Notes: generated by a model not told the origin, from the letters alone. A stretch of DNA of 64,000 bases from Rodentibacter caecimuris (GCF_001019715.1 NZ_BBXJ01000001.1:434001-498000); one strand, 5' to 3'; shown: positions 51,399-60,982, numbered from the stretch's first letter. Numbers and translations are program-made.

Positions 51399-52730
51399 TT
51401 AGTTCGATACATTTGGTTTATGAAATAAAGTGAATGCAATAAAGAGGAATCCTAAGAAACAAGACACAATCAGTGCATAAAAACCACCGTCCCATCCAAA
51501 TAAATCAACCAGTTTACCCATTACATAGCCTGCACTTGCCGATCCTAATAAATAACCGAACAAACCGGTTAAACCTGTTGCCGTACCTGTTGCGATACGC
51601 GGAACTAGATCGGCTGCCTGTAACCCAATCATCATCACCGGTCCATAAATTAAGAAACCGATTGCAACAAGACAAACATTATCAACTAACGGGTTACCCG
51701 CCGGGTTTTTCCAATAAACAATAATTGCGATTAATACACCGACTAAAAATAATAACATTGGCGGCGCCCGATGCCCTTTGAAGACTTTATCACTTAAATA
51801 ACCACTGGCTAACATACCGAAAATACCCGCATATTCATATAAGAAATATGCCCAACTCTGCTTATCCACAGAAAAATGTTTCACTTCTTTTAAGTATGTT
51901 GGCGCCCAGTCAATAATGCCGTAACGAATGAAATACACAAAAACGTTTGCAATAGCAATTGACCATAAAAACTTGTTATTGATGATATATTTTTTGAAAA
52001 TGTCTTTAGAAGAAAGCGTATGCGCAGACTCAACATGCTGCACGATTTTTTCGCCTTTCCATTCATCAACCGGCGGTAGTCCTTTAGATTCCGGTGTGTC
52101 ATGCATTAGCCCAAACATAATAAAAGCTAACACTATGGCTATTAATGCAGGCAAATAAAATAGCGATTGCCATGAACCGAAAATGGCTAATCCAAGGATC
52201 GCCAACGGCCCAATTAAACCGCCGCCCAAATTGTGAGATATATTCCACCAACTCCACCAAACACCACGCTCAGACACAGAAAACCAGTTAGTCATCGTTT
52301 TTGCACCCGGTGGATATCCCATCCCCTGAAACCAACCATTTAAGGCAGCTAAAATGATCATTAACGGAATAGAAGCCAACACAGCCGGCACTAAACCAAA
52401 AATCAAGCTCACCACGGCAGAACCAAGTAAACCAATAGTAATAAAATATTTTGGATTACTCCGGTCAGATACATTCCCCATAATGAACTTACTAAAACCA
52501 TAAGCAAGTGATAATGCAACCCCGACAGTACCTAAGTCGGCTTTGGTAAAACCATATTCATCAATTAAATAAGGAATTGCGAGAGAAAAGTTTTTGCGAA
52601 TAAGATAATACGCAGCATAACCGATGAACACTCCTGCAAAAACCTGCCAACGTAATTTTTTATATTCAGAATCGGTTCTAGAACGATCAATTCGTGGAGC
52701 CGGTGGAGAGGCCTTTAAAAAAGAAAACAT
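51399..52730 (-). CDS. glpT: Glycerol-3-phosphate transporter GlpT
   Basis: Inner membrane antiporter that exchanges glycerol 3-phosphate for phosphate, of the major facilitator family. The 443 residues have 12 membrane segments. The region QVFAGVFIGYAAYYLIRKNFSLAIPYL holds the conserved substrate arginine, and GFSKFIMGNVSDRSNP the loop 2-3 motif. Long identical runs with E. coli GlpT (ANVFVYFIRYG, PTYLKEVKHF) exclude UhpT. It stands alone, divergent from gloA. Confidence 0.93.
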   Translation of the reverse strand: MFSFLKASPPAPRIDRSRTDSEYKKLRWQVFAGVFIGYAAYYLIRKNFSLAIPYLIDEYGFTKADLGTVGVALSLAYGFSKFIMGNVSDRSNPKYFITIGLLGSAVVSLIFGLVPAVLASIPLMIILAALNGWFQGMGYPPGAKTMTNWFSVSERGVWWSWWNISHNLGGGLIGPLAILGLAIFGSWQSLFYLPALIAIVLAFIMFGLMHDTPESKGLPPVDEWKGEKIVQHVESAHTLSSKDIFKKYIINNKFLWSIAIANVFVYFIRYGIIDWAPTYLKEVKHFSVDKQSWAYFLYEYAGIFGMLASGYLSDKVFKGHRAPPMLLFLVGVLIAIIVYWKNPAGNPLVDNVCLVAIGFLIYGPVMMIGLQAADLVPRIATGTATGLTGLFGYLLGSASAGYVMGKLVDLFGWDGGFYALIVSCFLGFLFIAFTLFHKPNVSN

Positions 52731-52780
52731 ACAAACCCCTTATAGGTAAGATTTAAACACACTGATTGAAACAAAAGATT

Positions 52781-52800
52781 TGTGTTTTGTTACTAACACA
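52781..52800. promoter_or_regulatory. Candidate operator before glpT
   Basis: TGTGTT-N8-AACACA, a perfect inverted repeat about 50 bases before the glpT ATG. The size resembles a GlpR operator, but the arms do not match the E. coli consensus and the spacing is too long for CRP. The role is a guess. Confidence 0.35.
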
Positions 52801-53001
52801 TTTGAAATGAACATCAGCACAAAATAGGGGGTGAAGTGTAGCATTTGTACTGTTTAACAATTTTGTTTTAAATCAAATAATGTCACTTTCATCCCAATAA
52901 TTTCAAAAAGATAATGCTTTATTAATCGCTTTTACTGATTTATTACTCAATTTATGACATAATCAGCCCGTTTCTTTCCCTGTTCAAAAAGGATTAGACC
53001 C

Positions 53002-53409
53002 ATGCGAATTTTACACACTATGTTACGAGTAAGTGATTTAGAGCGCTCAATTAAATTTTATCAAGATGTATTAGGAATGCGTTTATTGCGTACCAGTGAA
53101 AATCCCGAATATAAATATTCCTTAGCATTTTTAGGCTATGACGATGAAGATAAATCCTCGGTTATTGAACTGACTTATAATTGGGGCGTCACGGAATATG
53201 AACTCGGTACGGCATACGGACATATTGCGATTGGCGTGGATGATATCTATGCAACCTGCGAATCAGTGCGTTCAAACGGCGGTAAAGTTACCCGTGAGCC
53301 TGGTCCGGTGAAAGGCGGTAGCACGGTAATTGCCTTCGTAGAAGATCCTGATGGTTACAAAATCGAATTTATTGAAAATAAAAACGCAAAAGCCGGACTG
53401 GGTAATTAA
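53002..53409 (+). CDS. gloA: Lactoylglutathione lyase GloA (glyoxalase I)
   Basis: Nickel-type glyoxalase I, which converts the methylglyoxal-glutathione adduct to lactoylglutathione. All four metal ligands fit the E. coli positions: His5, Glu56, His74 and Glu122. At 135 residues the length is the same. The gene has its own promoter region divergent from glpT, and a terminator follows. Confidence 0.97.
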   Translation: MRILHTMLRVSDLERSIKFYQDVLGMRLLRTSENPEYKYSLAFLGYDDEDKSSVIELTYNWGVTEYELGTAYGHIAIGVDDIYATCESVRSNGGKVTREPGPVKGGSTVIAFVEDPDGYKIEFIENKNAKAGLGN

Positions 53410-53437
53410 AAAGTGCGGTCATTTTCTACAATGTTTT

Positions 53438-53470
53438 AATAACGTAGGTTCACCTGCGTTATTTTATTTT
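53438..53470 (+). terminator. Terminator after gloA
   Basis: Stem AATAACG (53438-53444) with CGTTATT (53457-53463), continued inward by AGG with CCT, four-base loop, then a T-rich run just before rnt. Confidence 0.82.
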
Positions 53471-53483
53471 TTAAGGATAAATA

Positions 53484-54134
53484 ATGCCCGATTCTCCAGA
53501 AATTCCTTATCACAATCAATTAAAAAATCGTTTTCGCGGTTATTTTCCTGTCATCATTGATGTGGAAACCGCAGGTTTTGACGCCAAAAAAGATGCCTTA
53601 TTAGAACTAGCGGCAATTACGTTAAAAATGGATGAAAACGGCTATTTACAGCCGGATCAAAAATGCCATTTTCATATTGAGCCTTTTACAGGCGCAAATA
53701 TCAATCCGGAATCATTAAAATTTAACGGCATCGATATTCATAACCCGTTGCGCTGTGCCGTATCAGAGTTAGATGCAATTACCGGACTGTTTCAAATGGT
53801 ACGCCGAGGGCAAAAAGAGGCTGAATGCCAGCGTTCCATCATCGTAGCCCATAATGCGACCTTTGATCAAAGTTTCGTGATGGCAGCGGCAGAACGCACC
53901 GGTGTAAAACGCAATCCGTTTCACCCTTTCGGCATGTTTGATACGGCAAGTCTGGCAGGCTTAATGTTTGGTCAAACAGTATTAGTAAAAGCCTGTCAAG
54001 CCGCCAATATTCCTTTTGATGGAAAACAAGCCCATTCAGCCCTCTATGATACGGAACGTACTGCTGAATTATTTTGCTATATGGTAAATCATTTAAAAAA
54101 TTTAGGTGGTTTTCCGCATATTGCCGCACAATGA
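53484..54134 (+). CDS. rnt: Ribonuclease T
   Basis: DEDD-family 3'-5' exonuclease that trims the 3' ends of tRNAs and other stable RNAs. The catalytic acids are Asp and Glu in [10 protein letters not shown] (residues 23 and 25), the Asp in HNATFDQSF, and His and Asp in [13 protein letters not shown]. The 216 residues match RNase T. It starts just after the gloA terminator, with ribosome binding site AAGGAT. Confidence 0.96.
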   Translation: MPDSPEIPYHNQLKNRFRGYFPVIIDVETAGFDAKKDALLELAAITLKMDENGYLQPDQKCHFHIEPFTGANINPESLKFNGIDIHNPLRCAVSELDAITGLFQMVRRGQKEAECQRSIIVAHNATFDQSFVMAAAERTGVKRNPFHPFGMFDTASLAGLMFGQTVLVKACQAANIPFDGKQAHSALYDTERTAELFCYMVNHLKNLGGFPHIAAQ

Positions 54135-54237
54135 AAAACGGAATAAAAAATAACCGCACTTTATTTTTAAAAATTAGGTTGCAATTTTTCTCATTTTACA
54201 GTAGCTTAGACAGCAATTCTTATTTGGAGATTTAAAA

Positions 54238-54282
54238 ATGAACCTAATCCGTCGCCATCATCGCCACCATTTAACTGAATAA
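54238..54282 (+). CDS. His/Arg-rich leader peptide of the YuiF attenuator
   Basis: A 14-residue peptide, MNLIRRHHRHHLTE, with ribosome binding site GGAGA eight bases upstream. It has four His codons (54256-54261 and 54265-54270) and three Arg codons close together, the mark of a control peptide in ribosome-mediated attenuation. The stop (54280-54282) lies 18 bases before the first strong hairpin. The reading is direct; the sensing of His-tRNA is inferred from E. coli hisL, which has seven His codons in a row. Confidence 0.88.
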   Translation: MNLIRRHHRHHLTE

Positions 54283-54381
54283 TCTTTCAGGTTTTTGGTG
54301 TGCTTGGAAGATTTCTTCCGAGCAGACAGGATAATAAAAAATCTTACCCCTCGGAAGGCAACTTTCGAGGGGTTATTTTAT
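54264..54381 (+). promoter_or_regulatory. Histidine-type transcription attenuator
   Basis: Mutually exclusive hairpins can be drawn. C:D is 54301-54310 with 54315-54324, ten pairs with one G-U. D:E, the antiterminator, is CTTCCGAG (54315-54322) with CTCGGAAG (54350-54357), eight perfect pairs. E:F, the terminator, is ACCCCTCG (54346-54353) with CGAGGGGT (54366-54373), extended three pairs inward and followed by a T-rich tract. Upstream, CACCA (54265-54269, on the His codons) can pair with TGGTG (54296-54300), and 54283-54288 can pair with 54306-54311. This is the logic of the enterobacterial his leader. Confidence 0.85.
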
Positions 54382-54469
54382 GATTAGAGGAGTGCAAACC
54401 ATCAATATTACACATTCAATAAAATTATAACCAATTCAATTTACACATTAATTTATAAGGAAAAACACA

Positions 54470-55822
54470 ATGTTATCAAACCCCGTTGTTATCTCAATTA
54501 TCGTTTTGCTGACGCTCAGCTTACTGCGTATTAATGTCATTATCGCGCTAGTCATTGCCGCACTTACAGCCGGTTTATGCGGTGGTCTTGGTTTAACTAA
54601 AACCATTGAAACCTTCACCGGTGGACTGGGAGGCGGAGCGGAAGTCGCAATGAACTATGCCATGCTCGGCGCTTTTGCTATCGCGATTTCTAAATCCGGT
54701 ATTACTGATTTAATCGCCTATAAAATCATCACAAAAATAAATAGAACACCGACAAGTAACAATCTTGCATGGTTAAAATATTTAATTTTCGGCATTTTAG
54801 TCTTATTTTCTATTTCATCCCAGAACCTACTACCCGTTCACATTGCCTTTATCCCAATTGTCGTGCCGCCATTGCTTTCAATCTTTAATCGCTTAAACAT
54901 TGACCGCCGTGCTATTGCTTGCGTGCTCACTTTCGGTTTAACCGCCACTTATATGTTGCTACCGGTGGGATTCGGTAAAATTTTTATTGAAAGTATCTTG
55001 GTAAAAAATATCAATCAAGCAGGGGCAAATCTTGGCTTGCAAACGGATATCGCCCAAGTTTCTCTTGCAATGTTACTACCGGTAATCGGTATGATCTTAG
55101 GTTTATTAACCGCCGTATTTATCACCTATCGCAAACCTCGTACATACAACGTTCTTGTTGAAGAACCAACAACAAAAGAAATTGAAGCACATATTGCCAA
55201 TATTAAACCAAAACAAATTACAGCAAGCCTGATTGCAATTTTTGCAACTTTTGCAACGCAACTTGTTACCAGTTCGACAATTATTGGCGGTTTAGTCGGT
55301 TTAACGGTCTTTGCCCTATTCGGTATTTTCAAACTCAAAGAAAGTAATGATATTTTCCAACAAGGCTTGCGTTTAATGGCTATGATCGGCTTTGTGATGA
55401 TTGCCGCCTCAGGTTTTGCAAATGTAATTAATGCCACCACTGGCGTAACGGATTTGGTGCAGAGCCTCAGTAATGGCGCAATTCAAAGTAAGGGCTTAGC
55501 CGCGTTTCTGATGTTGATTGTCGGTTTATTAATCACGATGGGAATCGGCTCGTCTTTCTCTACCGTACCAATTATAACCTCAATTTACGTACCGCTTTGT
55601 CTCTCCTTTGGTTTCTCACCACTGGCAACCGTATCAATAGTGGGCGTAGCTGCGGCACTTGGTGACGCAGGTTCTCCGGCCTCCGACTCCACCTTAGGGC
55701 CGACCTCAGGATTGAATATAGATGGTAAACATGATCACATTTGGGATTCTGTTGTGCCAACCTTCATTCACTACAATATTCCATTATTGGTATTCGGTTG
55801 GATTGCAGCAATGTATCTTTAA
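54470..55822 (+). CDS. YuiF-type transporter, probable histidine transporter
   Basis: A 450-residue integral membrane protein with about 11-12 segments. It belongs to the family often labelled Na+/H+ antiporter (NhaC-like, YuiF group). Conserved features include GGLGGGAEVAMNYAMLGAFA near residue 51 and GDAGSPASDSTLGPTSGLN near 404. The His-rich leader and attenuator directly upstream, with nothing between, point to amino acid transport, most likely histidine import; to my memory, comparative genomics has proposed the same for YuiF. Expression should rise when charged His-tRNA is low. The transport role is inferred. Confidence 0.8.
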   Translation: MLSNPVVISIIVLLTLSLLRINVIIALVIAALTAGLCGGLGLTKTIETFTGGLGGGAEVAMNYAMLGAFAIAISKSGITDLIAYKIITKINRTPTSNNLAWLKYLIFGILVLFSISSQNLLPVHIAFIPIVVPPLLSIFNRLNIDRRAIACVLTFGLTATYMLLPVGFGKIFIESILVKNINQAGANLGLQTDIAQVSLAMLLPVIGMILGLLTAVFITYRKPRTYNVLVEEPTTKEIEAHIANIKPKQITASLIAIFATFATQLVTSSTIIGGLVGLTVFALFGIFKLKESNDIFQQGLRLMAMIGFVMIAASGFANVINATTGVTDLVQSLSNGAIQSKGLAAFLMLIVGLLITMGIGSSFSTVPIITSIYVPLCLSFGFSPLATVSIVGVAAALGDAGSPASDSTLGPTSGLNIDGKHDHIWDSVVPTFIHYNIPLLVFGWIAAMYL

Positions 55823-55830
55823 CGATTATA

Positions 55831-55857
55831 ATCCCCCACTCATCGGGGGATTTTTTT
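55831..55857 (+). terminator. Terminator that carries the priC ribosome binding site
   Basis: Perfect stem ATCCCCC (55831-55837) with GGGGGAT (55845-55851), seven-base loop, and a seven-base T run ending at the priC ATG. The 3' arm GGGGGA is the only ribosome binding site in range for priC, so the hairpin may both end the transporter transcript and hide the priC start. Confidence 0.85.
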
Positions 55858-56442
55858 ATGCTCATTCAACAACTCATTGAAAAGCTGGAACAAAAGGTTC
55901 AACAGCTTTATCAAATCCATTCAGCCCAACTTGAAGAAAAAATATTCACGAAATTTGACCGCACTTTATTTAGTGAAAACGGGCAAACCCTGTCATTTTA
56001 TTTTGCTGAAATTAACCAAACGCTGATAAGAATAAAATCGCTTAATTCTAATGATGCAAATCATTACCGCTTTATGACAGAACATTTGTTCAAGCAATGT
56101 AACGCATTGTCCGAAACGCTAAATCGAAACAATACGGTTTTTACCCGACAAAAACGGCAACCAAATCCGGCTGTAAAAAAAGCACAGCATAGTATCCATA
56201 AATTACCTCCTCGCGAACGTTTAGAGAAATACTACGAAGCACTTGAGCAGCTGAATAATTTGTATCAACAGTATCGAGATTCCGCTCAAACAAAAAATGA
56301 TCCTATAGAACAAAAAAGAATGGAGGAGCTAGCCAATAGCTATAAATGTCGTCGTCAAAAATGCCAAGAAGCAATTGATTTATTAGAAGAATATTTAAGC
56401 TTTAAAGACGAACAAAAAAGCAACAATAAAACAGATAAATAG
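55858..56442 (+). CDS. priC: Primosomal replication protein PriC
   Basis: Restart protein that reloads the replicative helicase at stalled forks. A 194-residue helical, charged protein of the PriC family: MLIQQLIEKLEQKVQQLYQIHSAQLEEKIFTKFDRTLF at the start, then PPRERLEKYYEALEQLNNLY near 122 and YKCRRQKCQEAIDLLEEYL near 162. I chose the ATG at 55858, whose ribosome binding site lies in the preceding terminator. The frame is open into the transporter gene but that part does not match PriC. Confidence 0.85.
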   Translation: MLIQQLIEKLEQKVQQLYQIHSAQLEEKIFTKFDRTLFSENGQTLSFYFAEINQTLIRIKSLNSNDANHYRFMTEHLFKQCNALSETLNRNNTVFTRQKRQPNPAVKKAQHSIHKLPPRERLEKYYEALEQLNNLYQQYRDSAQTKNDPIEQKRMEELANSYKCRRQKCQEAIDLLEEYLSFKDEQKSNNKTDK

Positions 56443-56449
56443 CAAAGAA

Positions 56450-56482
56450 AAATCCCTTAACCAAAAGATTAAGGGATTTTTT
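56450..56482 (+). terminator. Terminator after priC
   Basis: Perfect stem AAATCCCTTAA (56450-56460) with TTAAGGGATTT (56469-56479), eight-base loop, then T. It stands before the tRNA-Ser gene on the other strand. Confidence 0.9.
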
Positions 56483-56490
56483 GAATTTGA

Positions 56491-56580
56491 TGGCGGAGGA
56501 AGTGAGATTCGAACTCACGGAGGGCGTAAACCCTCGCCGGTTTTCAAGACCGGTGCCTTCAACCACTCGACCATTCCTCC
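56491..56580 (-). tRNA. tRNA-Ser (anticodon TGA)
   Basis: A 90-base type II tRNA with a long variable arm (GAGGG/CCCTC stem) and encoded CCA. Acceptor GGAGGAA pairs with TTCCTCC; the anticodon loop in CGGTCTTGAAAACCGG gives TGA, read as serine. It is a single copy in the window. Confidence 0.97.
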
Positions 56581-56686
56581 GTGATTTAAGCGAGGGGAAT
56601 AATACGTTTTTTCCCCAATCTCGTCAAGAATAAAAAGGCCTCTTTTTCTTGAGTGCTTATTTTTAGTTCAATTTTAAACGCAAAAA

Positions 56687-56710
56687 AAATTGGTACTTTC
56701 GTACCAATTT
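56687..56710 (-). terminator. Terminator after rne
   Basis: Perfect stem AAATTGGTAC (56687-56696) with GTACCAATTT (56701-56710), four-base loop, and a minus-strand run of eight T. Confidence 0.92.
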
Positions 56711-56719
56711 AATTTTTAT

Positions 56720-59521
56720 CTATTCCGCTTTTGCATGAGTTGGCTCGGAATACACATGACTAATCGCACTATGATGCCCCGCCGCCCCTTTTCCGTAGAA
56801 GTAGTAACGCGACTCCGACCATTCCACAATCGGGAAAGGATCGGCTATTTCTTCGCCGGCTTTTGCAAGTGTCATCTCAGCCTTAGTGTGAGTAACCGAA
56901 GAAATCGTGCCTAAACGGCCTGAAAATTCATAAGTGCGGTCAAATTTAGCCGAGTTTTCGACTTCAGCAATCTCATTGGGAACAACTTCATCTTGCTCTT
57001 GCCCTTTCTCTGCATTAAGACGCTCCAATGACTCCTGAACTTTTTTCTGTACCGATTCATTTGCCGGTTGCGTAATAAAATCTAAAGCAGGTTTTACTTC
57101 GACTGAAGTATTTTCAATCACAATACCGGTAGCCGGCGTGATAAATCCTTTCTTCGTTTTTTCTTGCTCAAGCAATTCATCAACAGACAAGAAACTATTT
57201 TCTTTTGTCGCCGCATTCAATGTCGAATAATCCACCCATACTTTCCCGCTTGCCAATTCAGGAGAAAAAACAGCGAAAGACAACGGCATTGGCGATTTAG
57301 GCTCTTGACGGCGACGACGTTGATTATTTGCACGCAAATGACGTGGCGTACGACGCTGACGATCATGACGATTTTGTTTCTCCTCAACCTCTACTACTTG
57401 GGTAACTTCAGTTGGTGTTGTTTCTACCGTCTCCTCAACAACTTCAACGTTTGACACCGGTGCAGGAGAGACATTAACAGTAGGCTCATCAATGCGCACA
57501 CGTTTCTGTAAATCACGGCGTTGACGACGTTGTTGCGCCGGCTGCTCTGCTTTATCAGCTTTATTATCAGAATGATCGGAAACAAGCGTAGAATTGACCG
57601 CACTTTCATTTGGATTTTCATTTGCAACGGAATGACGACGTAAGCGACGTTGATTACGCTCACGCGTAGAAGGTGCATTTTCCTGCTCTGTTTTCTCTGC
57701 CGCATTCTCGGATTTAGAACGATGCGACGCATTACGGCGATCTTGAGAACGACGTTGGTGACGATTGCTATTACGATTGTGTTTTGGTTTTTCCTCAACA
57801 ACCGGTTCAGGGGTAAATAACGCTTTAATTTTTGCAATAATTTTTGCCAATAACGACAACTCGTTCGATTTACGTTCTAACGGTGTCGGAGCGGCTTCGG
57901 AAATAGAAAGTGAGAGTGCCGCACTTTCTACTGCCGGTTGCTCGGAAACAACCGTCGTTTCAATGCTTCGTAAAACCGATGATTCATCAGCAACATCATC
58001 CTGCGCGCAATGGATTTTTGCTAAATTGTAACTGAGCTCATTCAGTTCTTCCCCCTCACGCATACGGCATACGCTAAAATTCGGCGTTTCCATGGCTTCA
58101 TTTGGAACGACAATCACATCAACGTCATGACGTTTCTCAATACTACTGATTGCTTTACGTTTTTCATTTAACAGATAAGAGGCAATTTGCACCGGCACAA
58201 TGGTATGAACCTGCTTAGTATTTTCTTTCAGAGCCTCTTCTTCAATTAAACGCAAAATTGATAAAGAAAGGGACTCATTATCACGCACTTTGCCCGTTCC
58301 TTGACAACGTGGGCAAATATGGTGGGAAGATTCGCCAAGTGACGGGCTCAACCGCTGACGAGACATTTCCAACAAGCCAAAACGTGAAATACGGCTAATT
58401 TGAATACGAGCACGATCTTGGCGTACCGCATCACGAATTCGGTTTTCTACTTCGCGTTGATGACGAATTGGCGTCATATCAATAAAGTCGATAACCACTA
58501 ATCCGCCTAAATCGCGTAAACGTAGTTGGCGTGCAATTTCATCCGCGGCCTCAAGGTTTGTATTCAGTGCGGTTTCTTCAATATCGCCGCCACGGGTTGA
58601 ACGCGCAGAGTTAATATCAATCGCAGTTAAGGCTTCCGTTACATCAATCACGATTGAACCGCCTGACGGCAAACGGACTTCGCGTCGAAAGGCAGATTCA
58701 ATTTGAGATTCAATTTGATAATGACTGAAGAGAGGAACTTCGCCTTGATATAATTTCACACGGTTCACAAAATCCGGACGAACCAACTTGATATGTTCTT
58801 TCGCCTTTTCAAAGATCTTCGGACTATCAATTAAAATTTCCCCGATATCACGACGTAAATAATCACGAATTGCACGTACTATCACATCACTTTCTTGATG
58901 AATCAAAAACGGTGCCGGACGGCTTTGCGAGGCTTGTTTAATCGCTTCCCAGTGATGTAATAGCACTTTTAAGTCCCATTGTAATTCTTCCGGCGACTTA
59001 CCTACGCCCGCAGTACGAACGATGAGGCCCACACCTTCCGGCACATCTAATGAACTTAGTGCTTCTTTTAATTCTACGCGTTCATCGCCTTCAATACGGC
59101 GAGAAATCCCACCCGCACGCGGGTTATTCGGCATAATCACCAAATAACTGCCGGCAAGGGAAACAAAGGTTGTCAGCGCAGCACCTTTATTACCGCGCTC
59201 TTCTTTATTTACTTGAACAATAACTTCTTGTCCTTCGCTCAAAATATCACGAATATTAGGACGCCCCTGGAATACATAATCAGCCGGGAAATATTCTCGT
59301 GCAATTTCTTTCAAAGGTAAAAAACCATGGCGTTCCGCACCATAATCCACAAAAGCCGCTTCAAGGCTTGGTTCTACTCGGGTAATTTTCCCTTTGTAGA
59401 TATTGGCTTTTTTTTGTTCATGTCCCGGACTTTCAATATCCAAGTCAAAAAGGCGTTGTCCGTCAACAAGCGCCACGCGCAACTCTTCTTTTTGAGTCGC
59501 ATTGATTAACATTCTTTTCAT
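56720..59521 (-). CDS. rne: Ribonuclease E
   Basis: Endoribonuclease that starts mRNA decay and processes rRNA and tRNA, and scaffolds the degradosome. I chose the ATG at 59521 ([33 protein letters not shown]); 933 residues. The S1 domain (about 35-125) and DNase I-like domain include [22 protein letters not shown] and VVIDFIDM, and the zinc link is CPRCQGTG (near 406). The C-terminal half is unstructured, rich in Arg and acidic residues, with Arg-rich segments (QRRRRQEPK) that bind RNA. A long untranslated leader precedes it. Confidence 0.96.
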   Translation of the reverse strand: MKRMLINATQKEELRVALVDGQRLFDLDIESPGHEQKKANIYKGKITRVEPSLEAAFVDYGAERHGFLPLKEIAREYFPADYVFQGRPNIRDILSEGQEVIVQVNKEERGNKGAALTTFVSLAGSYLVIMPNNPRAGGISRRIEGDERVELKEALSSLDVPEGVGLIVRTAGVGKSPEELQWDLKVLLHHWEAIKQASQSRPAPFLIHQESDVIVRAIRDYLRRDIGEILIDSPKIFEKAKEHIKLVRPDFVNRVKLYQGEVPLFSHYQIESQIESAFRREVRLPSGGSIVIDVTEALTAIDINSARSTRGGDIEETALNTNLEAADEIARQLRLRDLGGLVVIDFIDMTPIRHQREVENRIRDAVRQDRARIQISRISRFGLLEMSRQRLSPSLGESSHHICPRCQGTGKVRDNESLSLSILRLIEEEALKENTKQVHTIVPVQIASYLLNEKRKAISSIEKRHDVDVIVVPNEAMETPNFSVCRMREGEELNELSYNLAKIHCAQDDVADESSVLRSIETTVVSEQPAVESAALSLSISEAAPTPLERKSNELSLLAKIIAKIKALFTPEPVVEEKPKHNRNSNRHQRRSQDRRNASHRSKSENAAEKTEQENAPSTRERNQRRLRRHSVANENPNESAVNSTLVSDHSDNKADKAEQPAQQRRQRRDLQKRVRIDEPTVNVSPAPVSNVEVVEETVETTPTEVTQVVEVEEKQNRHDRQRRTPRHLRANNQRRRRQEPKSPMPLSFAVFSPELASGKVWVDYSTLNAATKENSFLSVDELLEQEKTKKGFITPATGIVIENTSVEVKPALDFITQPANESVQKKVQESLERLNAEKGQEQDEVVPNEIAEVENSAKFDRTYEFSGRLGTISSVTHTKAEMTLAKAGEEIADPFPIVEWSESRYYFYGKGAAGHHSAISHVYSEPTHAKAE

Positions 59522-59923
59522 TGTCGATTCTCTTTTTAAAATTTTTAAAAGTACCTCAAAATAAACCGCACCTTGCTTCGTTATCGACCTCGTGTTTCTC
59601 GCGCCAATCAATCTCACGATTGTATGTTGCTGGGTGCATTGATAACGTTATGAAACGATAAAAGGATTGTTTAATAAAATAACGCGATGTTTCACACGCG
59701 TTACAAGCAGCTTGTTTATTTTCAAGAAAAATGTTGATTATCAATGTCTTATGCCAAATGCCGCATTGAGTTTCCACCAACCTGATTTGTCATTTTTTAC
59801 GCCCAATTTTATACGTAAAAAGACGCTCTATTATCCATAGAAACCGATAAATTAGCAAGGTCATAATTACCTTAGATAAGGCTTTTATGATATGATTTAT
59901 GCCAATTTTCAAAAGGTGAAAAA
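59522..59923. promoter_or_regulatory. rne 5' leader and divergent rluC promoter region
   Basis: About 400 bases between rne (minus) and rluC (plus). E. coli rne has a 361-base leader whose stem-loops let RNase E cut and control its own mRNA; the same divergent layout suggests the same here. One firm hairpin is TAACGCG with CGCGTTA (59680-59686 and 59697-59703), ten-base loop. A 74-codon open frame on the minus strand (59556-59780) is probably chance. A candidate rluC -10 (TATGAT) lies near 59890. Structure beyond this is not proven. Confidence 0.5.
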
Positions 59924-60892
59924 ATGACAGAACAAAAAGAAAATATCATCAATTCCTCCGTAAAAATGCTCACAATTAATGAAGACGAAGCCGGTCAGCG
60001 CATTGATAATTATCTGTTGGCAAAGTTAAAAGGTGTGCCGAAAAGTTTGATTTATCGCATTGTACGTAAGGGTGAAGTACGGGTAAATAAAGGGCGGATT
60101 AAGCCGGAATATAAATTGCAGAGCGGTGATGTAGTGCGCTTACCGCCTGTGCGTACAACAGAAAAAAATAATCCGCCGGTCTCTAAGAATTTAAATAAAG
60201 TTGCGGATCTTGAACATAAAATTTTATTTGAGGACGATCAGTTAATCATATTAAATAAACCTTCAGGTATTGCTGTGCACGGCGGTAGCGGCTTGAACTT
60301 CGGCGTAATTGAAGCCTTACGGGCATTACGCCCCGAAGCACGTTTTTTAGAACTCGTTCATCGTTTAGATCGCGATACTTCGGGCATTTTGTTAATCGCT
60401 AAAAAACGATCGGCATTACGCAATCTACACGAGCAACTCCGCCTTAAAACTGTGCAAAAGGATTATTTGGCACTAGTAAGAGGACAATGGCAATCGCATG
60501 TTAAAGTGGTAAAAGCTCCGTTGCTAAAAAATGAGCTTGCCGGCGGAGAACGTATCGTGCGTGTGAGTGAACAAGGTAAACCTTCCGAAACACGTTTTTC
60601 TATTGAGGAACGTTATTCTAACGCAACCTTAATAAAGGCGTCACCGATCACCGGACGAACCCATCAAATCCGCGTGCATACTCAGTATGCCGGTCATCCC
60701 ATTGCATTAGATGCCAAATACGGAGATAAGGATTTTGATGCACAAATACAAGTATTTGGCTTAAACCGCTTGTTTTTACACGCTTTTTCGATTCGCTTTG
60801 AACATCCCAAAACAGGCGAAACCTTACGCTTCAATGCACCGCTTGATGAAAAAATAAAAGCCGTATTGAAAAAGTTACGGGAAAGCAAATAG
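59924..60892 (+). CDS. rluC: 23S rRNA pseudouridine synthase RluC
   Basis: Makes pseudouridine at positions 955, 2504 and 2580 of 23S rRNA. The 322 residues have an N-terminal S4 RNA-binding domain (GQRIDNYLLAKLKGVPKSLIYRIVRKGEVRVN) and the catalytic motif HRLDRDTSGILLIAKK with the nucleophilic Asp, then GRTHQIRVH. It is divergent from rne, as in E. coli. hfq follows after a 90-base gap. Confidence 0.95.
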   Translation: MTEQKENIINSSVKMLTINEDEAGQRIDNYLLAKLKGVPKSLIYRIVRKGEVRVNKGRIKPEYKLQSGDVVRLPPVRTTEKNNPPVSKNLNKVADLEHKILFEDDQLIILNKPSGIAVHGGSGLNFGVIEALRALRPEARFLELVHRLDRDTSGILLIAKKRSALRNLHEQLRLKTVQKDYLALVRGQWQSHVKVVKAPLLKNELAGGERIVRVSEQGKPSETRFSIEERYSNATLIKASPITGRTHQIRVHTQYAGHPIALDAKYGDKDFDAQIQVFGLNRLFLHAFSIRFEHPKTGETLRFNAPLDEKIKAVLKKLRESK

Positions 60893-60982
60893 ACAAATTT
60901 GGCATTTATTGTTATATTTGGACCCGGAGACAACTCGTTTCTATCATGATTTCATAATAACGACAACACAAAGGATAGCAAA

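Noticed and set aside
57164-57837. Open frames overlapping the rne C-terminal half on both strands
   Set aside because: They arise from the repetitive Arg-rich coding of RNase E and show no independent start signals.
59556-59780. 74-codon open frame on the minus strand in the rne leader
   Set aside because: No ribosome binding site and no protein-family character. Chance in a long untranslated leader is more likely.
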